Under the pieces are notes generated by a model, which ran no database searches, was not told the DNA's origin, and saw only the letters and a program-made list of their open reading frames with translations. Positions 5,798-13,198 of a stretch of 14,997 bases of DNA are shown here, in pieces. Made by a program: the position numbers and the translations under genes. Each line of letters begins with the position of its first letter. The stretch's first letter is position 1. Origin of the DNA: an uncultured Bacteroidales bacterium (GTDB taxonomy: Bacteria > Bacteroidota > Bacteroidia > Bacteroidales > F082); the NCBI GenBank assembly GCA_937926515.1, contig CALAZZ010000074.1:1-14997 (forward strand), given 5' to 3'.

Positions 5798-8788
5798 ATG
5801 TCCGTAGGCTTAACATCAACAACACGACTCAGTAAGGCAGCCAGGGAATTCAATATTGCCACTTCAACCATAGTGGATTTTCTGTCGAAGAAAGGGCATC
5901 AGATTGATCCAAATCCAAACACCAAGCTAACGCCCGAAATGTATGCGCTGCTATTACAGGAGTTTCAAGCCGAAAAACAAGTAAAGGAAGAATCAAAAAA
6001 GCTTGGCATTGAATACGCTGACCGCAAAACCATTACCGCTGATACTGTAGTTCAGAAGAGCACAGAAGAAGAGGATGAGGATGATTTCGATGCTGAAGAA
6101 CTTATTATAAAAAATATCACGGGTAACTTCAAAGCAAGTAAAGATGAAATCGAAGAAAAGCCCAAAGATAAGCCGGTAGAGAAAGCTGAAGCCCGGGAAG
6201 AGAAAGAGACACCTAAAGAAGAGCAGCAAGTACTAACCGAAGCGGAGAAAACCGGAGAAGTGGAGAAAGTTAAGGCAGACACTCCGGATAAGGATGCAAA
6301 GTCAGAAAAGGTACCTTCCTCAGCCCAAAAGGCCAGCGAAGAAATAGAATCTGCCATCGAACCGGATTTGAAAGAGGAAGAAAATAAAGAAAAAGATCTG
6401 AAGATCCTTGGAAAAATAGATCTGGATAGCCTAAATCAGAAAACCAAACCTGAGAGAAAAACAAAAGCACAACGCCAGAAAGAAGCAGAAGATCGGAAAG
6501 TTAAAACAAAGAAAGAGGATAAAGCTAAAAAAGTTGAAGAAACACTTCCTGAACCTGACCCAAAAGCGAAGGAAGAGACTGTTGAAGATAAGCCAATTGA
6601 GGAAGTCACAAAAGCCATCAACTTCATCCCAACTGAGATAAGAAAACTCGAAGGACCTAAAATTCTTGATAAAATAGAACTGCCTGCAGAACGTAAGGCC
6701 AAACCTAAACCCGTAGCCTCCTCAACAGAAGAAAAGCTTTCCGCAGCACAAAAGAAAAAGAAACGTAAACGTATCAAAAGTAAACCTGGTGAGGATGCCG
6801 TAAAGACTGAAAAACCACATGCAGCTAGAGAGGCACTAAAAAAAGGAAAGCCTCATAGCCGTCGTGATGATAAAACTGAATTAACAGAAGAGGAAATTCA
6901 AAAGCAAATCAAAGAAACACTTGCACGACTATCACCTGCCGGCAAATCCAAGGCTTCAAAACACCGTCGTCATAAGCGTGAGGCTGCCTCAAGCAATATG
7001 CAGGAAGAAATGGCACGTCAGGAGCAAGAAAAGTCAACACTCAAGCTCACAGAGTTTGTAACTGCAAATGAGCTGGCTACAATGATGGATGTGCCTGTTA
7101 ATGAGGTAATCTCTGCATGCATGAGTTTGGGTATGTTTGTGAGCATCAACCAGCGCCTTGACGCAGAGATGCTATCAGTTGTGGCCGAAGAGTTTGGTTA
7201 TGAAGTTGATTTTGTCAGCCACGATCTTCAAGAGGCATTAGCTGATACAGAGGAGGAAAGTAAACCAGAAGACCTGGTTGAACGTGCGCCTATAGTAACT
7301 GTTATGGGCCATGTCGACCACGGTAAGACACTACTTCTCGACTATATTCGGAAAGCAAATGTAGTTGCCGGTGAGGCAGGTGGTATAACCCAGCATATTG
7401 GTGCATATGAAGTTAGCAGGGATGATGGCAGGAAAATTACTTTCCTTGACACACCAGGTCACGAAGCGTTTACAGCCATGCGTGCCCGTGGTGCAAAAGT
7501 TACTGATGTAGCCATTATTGTGATAGCAGCAGACGATGAGGTGATGCCTCAAACAAAAGAGGCCATCAATCATGCGCAGGCTGCCGGAGTGCCCATAGTG
7601 TTTGCATTTAACAAAATTGACAAGCCAACCGCCAATGCCGAAAAATTAAGAGAGCAACTGGCTAATATGAATATCCTTGTGGAAGATTGGGGAGGAAAAT
7701 TCCAGTGCCAGGAAGTATCAGCCAAATCAGGAGTCGGTATCGATGAGTTGCTCGAAAAGGTATTACTGGAAGCTGAAATCCTTGACCTTAAAGGCAATCC
7801 AAGTAGAAAAGCGAAAGGCACCATAATTGAATCCTCTTTGGATAAAGGCCGTGGTTATGTGGCAAAAATCTTAGTGCAAGAGGGTACACTCCATATTGGC
7901 GATATCGTTTTGGCAGGTGCAACCTTTGGTAAGGTTAAAGCTATGTTTAATGAGCGAAATGTATTGATTAAGGAAGCCGGACCCTCCACACCACTTCTAT
8001 TGCTCGGCCTCAACGGAGCACCACAGGCAGGTGATGGATTTAACGTACTTAGTGATGAACGTGAAGCAAAAAATATTGCACTCAAACGACAACAGCTGCA
8101 ACGTGAGCAAGGATTGCGCACACAGAAACATATGACCCTCGATGAAATCGGGCGCCGTATTGCCATTGGTGATTTCAAAGAGCTGAATCTCATAGTTAAG
8201 GGAGATGTAGATGGTAGTGTAGAAGCTTTGTCTGATTCATTGTTGAAACTCACAACAGATGAAATACAAGTTAATGTAATTCATAAATCTGTGGGTGCCA
8301 TCACCGAATCTGATGTGCTTCTGGCATCTGCCTCAAATGCCATTGTGATTGGCTTCCAGGTAAGACCCAGTCTGCAGGCACGTAAACTTGCAGAGACAGA
8401 AGAGATTGACATCAGATTGTATTCGATCATTTATCAGGCAATCGAAGAAATTAAATCTGCAATTGAAGGTATGCTTGCACCAACCATCGAAGAGGTAATT
8501 ACCTGTAATATTGAAATACGTGAAGTATTTAAGATTTCAAAAGTGGGTACCATTGCCGGATGTATGGTACTTGATGGAAAAGTAACACGTAATACCAAAA
8601 TTCGCCTTATCAGGGACGGAATTGTAATTTATACCGGTAGCCTGGGTTCTCTTAAGCGATTCAAGGATGATGTGAAAGAGGTTTCGGCAGGCTATGAGTG
8701 CGGCTTAAATATTGATGGGTTCAACGACATAAAAGTCGGGGATATCATTGAAGGATACCAGGAAAAGGAAATCAGCCGAAAGTTATAG
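5798..8788 (+). CDS. infB: Translation initiation factor IF-2
   Basis: A 996-residue IF-2, the GTPase that brings fMet-tRNA to the 30S subunit and promotes subunit joining. A first IF2N-type fold lies at about residues 6-55 ('TRLSKAAREFNIATSTIVDF'), and a second before the GTPase (about 413-470, 'EFVTANELATMMDVPVNEV'). Between them is a roughly 350-residue Lys/Glu-rich linker, likely disordered and responsible for the large size compared with E. coli (890). GTPase motifs are intact: GHVDHGKT (504-511), DTPGH (551-555), NKID (605-608) and SAK (641-643). Domains II, III and the tRNA-binding domain IV follow ('YECGLNIDGFNDIKVGDIIE' near the end). It is last in the rimP operon, and its reading frame overlaps the end of purA on the other strand by 6 bases. 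Confidence 0.98.
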   Translation: MSVGLTSTTRLSKAAREFNIATSTIVDFLSKKGHQIDPNPNTKLTPEMYALLLQEFQAEKQVKEESKKLGIEYADRKTITADTVVQKSTEEEDEDDFDAEELIIKNITGNFKASKDEIEEKPKDKPVEKAEAREEKETPKEEQQVLTEAEKTGEVEKVKADTPDKDAKSEKVPSSAQKASEEIESAIEPDLKEEENKEKDLKILGKIDLDSLNQKTKPERKTKAQRQKEAEDRKVKTKKEDKAKKVEETLPEPDPKAKEETVEDKPIEEVTKAINFIPTEIRKLEGPKILDKIELPAERKAKPKPVASSTEEKLSAAQKKKKRKRIKSKPGEDAVKTEKPHAAREALKKGKPHSRRDDKTELTEEEIQKQIKETLARLSPAGKSKASKHRRHKREAASSNMQEEMARQEQEKSTLKLTEFVTANELATMMDVPVNEVISACMSLGMFVSINQRLDAEMLSVVAEEFGYEVDFVSHDLQEALADTEEESKPEDLVERAPIVTVMGHVDHGKTLLLDYIRKANVVAGEAGGITQHIGAYEVSRDDGRKITFLDTPGHEAFTAMRARGAKVTDVAIIVIAADDEVMPQTKEAINHAQAAGVPIVFAFNKIDKPTANAEKLREQLANMNILVEDWGGKFQCQEVSAKSGVGIDELLEKVLLEAEILDLKGNPSRKAKGTIIESSLDKGRGYVAKILVQEGTLHIGDIVLAGATFGKVKAMFNERNVLIKEAGPSTPLLLLGLNGAPQAGDGFNVLSDEREAKNIALKRQQLQREQGLRTQKHMTLDEIGRRIAIGDFKELNLIVKGDVDGSVEALSDSLLKLTTDEIQVNVIHKSVGAITESDVLLASASNAIVIGFQVRPSLQARKLAETEEIDIRLYSIIYQAIEEIKSAIEGMLAPTIEEVITCNIEIREVFKISKVGTIAGCMVLDGKVTRNTKIRLIRDGIVIYTGSLGSLKRFKDDVKEVSAGYECGLNIDGFNDIKVGDIIEGYQEKEISRKL

Positions 8789-10072
8789 TTTGATGATCTG
8801 TTTACGGTCCGGACCTGTTGACACCATGGATATCGGTGTTTTTACAAATTGCTCGATCATGTTCACATAGCTCCCCAATGCTGGAGGCAAGTGGTTTTTA
8901 TGCTTTAGCTCTGAAATTGGCTGCTGCCACCCCTTAACGGTTTTATAAACAGGTATAGGTGGCAGATGGCAGGCATCATAAGGTAAGTGATCTATCTTGT
9001 GGCCTTCATGCATATAGGCCTCTGCAACTTTAATGTCTGCAAACTCATCAAGCACGTCAGCTTTCATCATGATCAACTCTGTAACACCGTTCAGCATGAT
9101 TGCATAGTACAAAGCAGGTAAATCGAGCCATCCACATCGTCTGGGTCTTCCTGTGGTCGAACCAAACTCCTGTCCGGCCTTTCTCATCAATTCGCCGTCA
9201 TTATCAAATAGCTCAGTAGGAAACGGACCTGAACCAACCCTTGTGCAATACGCCTTAAATATTCCCATCACCTTTCCAATGGACTGTGGTGGCACTCCCA
9301 AACCGGAAAAAACCCCTGCAATCGTGGTATTTGAAGAAGTTACAAATGGATAACTGCCAAAATCAATATCCAGTAAGCTACCCTGTGCTCCTTCAGCCAA
9401 AACCCTTTTTTTTGACAACAGCGATCTGTTTATAAAATATTCGCTATCAACATGCTGAAGTTCAATTATTGCACTGATGGCATCAAACCATTTTGTCTCA
9501 TAGTCCTCATACTCAATCCCATCAATATGATAATTTTGATAATCAAAGCCATATTGCTGAATGATTTGCAAATGGCGATCACGTTGTTTTCTATACCTAT
9601 CCTTGAAATCATTCATACACAGATCACCCACCCTCATCCCATGACGGCTTATTTTATCGGTATAGGTTGGTCCGATCCCTTTTAATGTGGAACCGATTTT
9701 TTCCTTTCCTCTGGAGGCTTCATAAGCAGCGTCCAGTATGCGGTGTGTGGGCAGGATCAGGTGTGCTTTGCGGGAGACAAAAAGATTTTCATAAGGATTA
9801 ATGTTGTGTGCAACCAGGTTATCCAATTCTTTCTTCAAAATAAAAGGATCGATGATCACTCCATTTCCGATGAGATTTATACATGCAGAGTTGAAAATTC
9901 CTGAGGGGACGGTATGTAAAATGAATTTCTTACCATCGAAATGTATGGTATGACCAGCATTTGGACCACCCTGAAAACGGGCAACTACATCATAGTCAGG
10001 AGTGATAACATCTACAATCTTTCCCTTGCCCTCATCACCCCATTGCAAACCTAATAGCACATCAACTTTCAT
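8783..10072 (-). CDS. purA: Adenylosuccinate synthetase
   Basis: A 429-residue PurA, close to the E. coli length (432). It catalyses the GTP-dependent joining of IMP and aspartate to adenylosuccinate, the committed step from IMP to AMP, in the cytoplasm. Seen: the P-loop-like GDEGKGK (12-18) with catalytic Asp13, and 'FQGGPNAGHT' (33-42) with catalytic His41, both at the E. coli positions; IMP-binding 'STTGRPRRCGWLD'; and guanine-specificity 'KADVLD'. The C-terminus 'STGPDRKQIIKL' is also typical. The frame opens at a TTG at 10081, but the ATG at 10072 (MKVDVLLGLQWGD) matches the family start and is chosen. Its stop TAA lies opposite the last sense codon of infB. It follows the Fur-family gene on the same strand by 145 bases and may also have its own promoter. 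Confidence 0.98.
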   Translation of the reverse strand: MKVDVLLGLQWGDEGKGKIVDVITPDYDVVARFQGGPNAGHTIHFDGKKFILHTVPSGIFNSACINLIGNGVIIDPFILKKELDNLVAHNINPYENLFVSRKAHLILPTHRILDAAYEASRGKEKIGSTLKGIGPTYTDKISRHGMRVGDLCMNDFKDRYRKQRDRHLQIIQQYGFDYQNYHIDGIEYEDYETKWFDAISAIIELQHVDSEYFINRSLLSKKRVLAEGAQGSLLDIDFGSYPFVTSSNTTIAGVFSGLGVPPQSIGKVMGIFKAYCTRVGSGPFPTELFDNDGELMRKAGQEFGSTTGRPRRCGWLDLPALYYAIMLNGVTELIMMKADVLDEFADIKVAEAYMHEGHKIDHLPYDACHLPPIPVYKTVKGWQQPISELKHKNHLPPALGSYVNMIEQFVKTPISMVSTGPDRKQIIKL

Positions 10073-10124
10073 GTATGACAATGTTTAAATCAACTTTATT
10101 AATATTAATTTACCTGATGCTATG

Positions 10125-10132
10125 CAAAATTA
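10125..10132 (-). promoter_or_regulatory. Possible -7 element upstream of purA
   Basis: On the minus strand this reads TAATTTTG, a full TAnnTTTG match, 52 bases before the purA ATG. No good TTTG lies 18-20 bases further upstream, so this is a half-match only. If real, purA could be transcribed separately from fur. Confidence 0.3.
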
Positions 10133-10217
10133 AGGATGTTATCGGTAAAACCTAAAGAATTTAAACCTTGACATGACCGGTGCAACAAACAGCTTAAGAT
10201 ATAGCAAAAAAATAGTG

Positions 10218-10691
10218 TCAGGCATTGGCTTCCTCAGAAGGCAATTCCTTGTTTTTGATACGTCCGTAGAATATCAGAGAGTGGTGTGTGATCTCCACAT
10301 TGAGTAACTCTTCTACTGAGCGCTGTATTTCCATCAAACGCGGATCGCAGAATTCGAGCACGGTGCCATCCTCTATGGAAACAAAATGGTCATGCTGACG
10401 AAATTTGAAGGAGCGTTCGAACTGTGCACAATTGTTCCCAAACTGGTGTTTGGTCACCAGATTGCAATCGAGGAGCAGCTCGATTGTGTTATAAAGTGTA
10501 GCCCGGCTTACCCTGTATTTGTTATTTTTCATTCTGATGTAGAGTGTTTCTATATCAAAATGGCCTTCAGTAGCATAGATCTCCTTAAGTATTGTGTATC
10601 GTTCAGGTGTTTTACGATGTCCGCGCTGCTCAAGATAATCTGTGAAAATCTTCTTTACTGTTTCGTGGGTATCATTTTTGACTTCCTTCAT
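10218..10691 (-). CDS. Fur-family metal-dependent transcriptional regulator
   Basis: A 157-residue Fur-family repressor that should dimerise and bind AT-rich dyad operators when loaded with metal. The N-terminal winged helix contains 'GHRKTPERYTILKEIYATEG' (24-43) and recognition region 'YRVSRATLYNTIELLLDCNL' (59-78). In the C-terminal half, Glu92, His100, Asp101, His102 and His137 align with metal ligands of E. coli Fur. The paired structural-zinc cysteines after HxHDH are absent: the segment is 'QHDHFVSIEDGTVLEFCDPR', with Ser105 and Asp108 in their places. Whether it senses iron, peroxide (PerR-like) or zinc cannot be decided, so no gene symbol is given. It sits between rel and purA, in the same direction, with 128 and 145 bases on each side. 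The ATG at 10691 is the only sensible start. Confidence 0.9.
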   Translation of the reverse strand: MKEVKNDTHETVKKIFTDYLEQRGHRKTPERYTILKEIYATEGHFDIETLYIRMKNNKYRVSRATLYNTIELLLDCNLVTKHQFGNNCAQFERSFKFRQHDHFVSIEDGTVLEFCDPRLMEIQRSVEELLNVEITHHSLIFYGRIKNKELPSEEANA

Positions 10692-10819
10692 AATAAATCC
10701 GCGATGGTCGTGTAAATTATTCCGTAAAAATACAGATTTTTTTAATATTTAATTAGTATAAATAAAAATAATTTTATGAAAATAAAAGGAATATCAGACA
10801 GTTTTCTTACCGGATCTGC

Positions 10820-13048
10820 TTAGTGATTCAACCGATCTAGACGAGTTACTTTTTTAATTTCTTTAATCTTTCGGAGTTTATCAATGAGGTCTTTAAGATT
10901 TTGTGAATTACGCACATACACCGTTATTACAGCTTCCACCACGCCACCACTACTTTTAAGCTCAAGTGACCTGATGTTCAAGTCAAGTTGTTTTGATACC
11001 ACTCCGGTAAAACGGTGAATAAAGCCAACTGAATCAAGACCGGTAATTTTCAGGCCTGCTAAAAAAGTTACCCCTTCCTGTTGTCGCCATTTGGCTTTGA
11101 CAATACTATCACCGAATTTCGACATAAGACTGGCGGCTGTTGGGCACGAGACGCGGTGAATATGCAATGGTTCATTTTCAAATGCCAAAGCCACTACATC
11201 GTCACCGGGAATCGGGTTGCAGCACTCCGAAATAGAGTAATTCAATTCGCCCATGGCTTCTTTTAACAGCGGTGGAGTAACATCTTTGTTTTTAGCCTCC
11301 TCCTTTTTAGGGCTATTTTCTTTTGATGATTTGGTTTTTGAAAATGGATTGGCAAACAGTTTGAAAAAGCCGGTAGGTTTTTCACGAAAAACATTCTTGA
11401 TCATGCTTTGATTTAACCGGTTTATTGCCACATAGTAATACAAGTCCACTATACCGCTTATGCCTTCTGCTTCCATCAGGTGCATGATATTCAGCTTGCT
11501 TGGCTCAATATTTAATTGTTTAAATAATTCCTCTAACTTAATACGTCCTTCTTCCTTATATTTTTTACGTTCCTCTCTGATCCCCTCTTTTAGCCGTGAT
11601 TTGGCACGTGCTGTCACTAAAAAATCAAACCATTCTTCCTTTGGTTTCTGTACTTTTGAAGTGATGATCTCAACCTGGTCGCCTGTTTTTAACCTGTAGT
11701 TCAGTTGCACAAGCTTATGGTTTACGTTAGCCCCTATACATTGATTCCCCAACTGAGTGTGTATATTATAAGCAAAGTCAAGTGCAGTAGAGCCTGCAGG
11801 AAGTGAAATCATATCACCTTGAGGTGTAAACACAAATATCTCGTCAGAGAACAAGTTCAATTTAAAACTATCGACAAAGTCCAGGGCCGAGGGTTCTTCG
11901 CTTGTAAACAACTCACGTATTCTACTCAGCCATTCATCCAGGCCGCTTTCACTATGCTCTGAGTCTTTGTACTTCCAATAAGCAGCATATCCCTTTTCAG
12001 CAATTTCATCCATCCTTTCAGAACGGATCTGAATTTCGATCCACTTTCCGGTTTTGCTCATTACAGTTGTATGCAATGATTCATAACCATTTGCTTTGGG
12101 TAGGGAAATCCAATCGCGTAAGCGTTCATTATTTGGCTTATAATGACTTGTAATAGTGGCATAAACACGCCAACATTCTATTTTTTCCTCTTCTTCGGGG
12201 CAATCAATAATAAAACGCAGTACAAAGGTATCATGCACTTCTTCAAAAGGGAGTTCTCTACTGGTCATCCGTTCAAAAATGGCAGAAACCGGCTTTTCAC
12301 TTATCAGCACCCTATACTTAAGACCTACATTATCAAGTGATTTCAGTATGGGCTGAAGAAATATTTCGAGGTTTTTGTTTCGTGTTTCCCTTGTCTGCTG
12401 AAGTTTTTTACGAATATCCTTATAAACGGAAGGTTGCATATATTTCAATGCCAGATCTTCAAGTTCGCTTTTAATTGCATAAAGTCCAAGCCTATACGCA
12501 AGTGGCGCATAAAGTACCAGTGTCTCAGATGAAATCTTATACTTTTTATCCTGCGGCATTGCATCAAGTGTTCGCATATTATGTAATCGGTCTGCAAGTT
12601 TGATCAGAATAACACGAACATCATATGAAAGTGTGAGCAATAATTTTTTGAAGTTCTCAGCCTGAACACTCGAAATTTCACTTTCTTCGAGCACATCCAA
12701 CTTTGTCAGACCATCAATAATGCGAGCAATCTGCTCACCAAACATAAGTTGAATATCACTCAGCTTATATTCAGTGTCCTCGACCACATCATGTAATAAA
12801 GCACAAATAATTGAAGTACGCCCCAGACCAATTTCGCCCGCAGCTATTGTGGCTACATCCAAAGGATGATAAACATAAGGCTCTCCGGTTTTGCGTCGCA
12901 TGTCCTTATGTGCTTCTGCAGCAAGCCTAAAGGCCTTGCGAACCATCCAGCGGTCTTTCACTGCTTTTCGGGTATGCCAAACCTCGATCAGATTGCGGTA
13001 ACGGCGCAATATCTCCAGACGTTCCTCATTTGTATAGGTTTCTAACAT
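10820..13048 (-). CDS. rel: RelA/SpoT-family (p)ppGpp synthetase/hydrolase
   Basis: A 742-residue long Rel/SpoT protein that sets cellular (p)ppGpp levels. Domains in order: an HD hydrolase domain with 'YHPLDVA' (60-66), 'HDVVEDT' (86-92) and 'LADRLHNM' (151-158), all intact; a synthetase domain (about 240-355) with 'LPKANGYESLHTTVM' and 'IEIQIRSERMDEIAEKGYAA'; TGS (about 402-464); a helical region; a zinc-finger-like 'CC' (609-610) with His629/His631 and Cys635; and a C-terminal ACT domain (about 662-740). The usual GRxKxxxSI motif at the start of the synthetase site is replaced by 'ISEKPVSAI' (249-257), so synthesis may be weakened or lost. Residues 566-592 form a Lys/Glu/Ser-rich linker. 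It is the first gene of the rel-fur-purA series and is divergent from the surface-protein gene at 13199. Confidence 0.95.
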   Translation of the reverse strand: MLETYTNEERLEILRRYRNLIEVWHTRKAVKDRWMVRKAFRLAAEAHKDMRRKTGEPYVYHPLDVATIAAGEIGLGRTSIICALLHDVVEDTEYKLSDIQLMFGEQIARIIDGLTKLDVLEESEISSVQAENFKKLLLTLSYDVRVILIKLADRLHNMRTLDAMPQDKKYKISSETLVLYAPLAYRLGLYAIKSELEDLALKYMQPSVYKDIRKKLQQTRETRNKNLEIFLQPILKSLDNVGLKYRVLISEKPVSAIFERMTSRELPFEEVHDTFVLRFIIDCPEEEEKIECWRVYATITSHYKPNNERLRDWISLPKANGYESLHTTVMSKTGKWIEIQIRSERMDEIAEKGYAAYWKYKDSEHSESGLDEWLSRIRELFTSEEPSALDFVDSFKLNLFSDEIFVFTPQGDMISLPAGSTALDFAYNIHTQLGNQCIGANVNHKLVQLNYRLKTGDQVEIITSKVQKPKEEWFDFLVTARAKSRLKEGIREERKKYKEEGRIKLEELFKQLNIEPSKLNIMHLMEAEGISGIVDLYYYVAINRLNQSMIKNVFREKPTGFFKLFANPFSKTKSSKENSPKKEEAKNKDVTPPLLKEAMGELNYSISECCNPIPGDDVVALAFENEPLHIHRVSCPTAASLMSKFGDSIVKAKWRQQEGVTFLAGLKITGLDSVGFIHRFTGVVSKQLDLNIRSLELKSSGGVVEAVITVYVRNSQNLKDLIDKLRKIKEIKKVTRLDRLNH

Positions 13049-13083
13049 GGTTTGATGCTTTGATGACGGGGTTCAGCCGCCTA

Positions 13084-13091
13084 CAAAGGTA
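13084..13091 (-). promoter_or_regulatory. Possible -7 element of the rel promoter
   Basis: On the minus strand this reads TACCTTTG, a full TAnnTTTG match, 36 bases before the rel ATG. A clear TTTG at the -33 position is missing, with only a CTG at 13110-13108 nearby. It is the best promoter candidate in the rel upstream region. Confidence 0.4.
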
Positions 13092-13145
13092 ATTAAAACA
13101 GAATGATCAGCATGGTAAAAGAATATCATTTTAAGATCAGCTTCC

Positions 13146-13175
13146 TTAGTCGTTATGGTATAATTCGTAATTTTG
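13146..13175 (+). promoter_or_regulatory. Possible promoter of the surface-protein gene
   Basis: TAATTTTG at 13168-13175 matches the -7 consensus TAnnTTTG. TTAG at 13146-13149, 18 bases before it, is a 3-of-4 match to the -33 TTTG. It lies 23 bases before the ATG at 13199, leaving a leader of only about 15-18 bases. Confidence 0.45.
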
Positions 13176-13198
13176 AATCGCTGCACAAATCATGAAAC

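Noticed and set aside
6052..6777. Antisense Ser/Phe-rich open frames opposite the infB linker (6052-6357, 6436-6777, and the related frame from 5993)
   Set aside because: These are shadows of the Lys/Glu-rich coding strand: AAA/GAA codons read in reverse give TTT/TTC and Ser codons. There are no plausible starts or domains.
10747..10763. AT-rich dyad ATTTA-N7-TAAAT upstream of the Fur-family gene as a possible autoregulatory Fur box
   Set aside because: The whole gap is so AT-rich that short dyads are expected by chance, and it does not match a known Fur-box consensus well enough.
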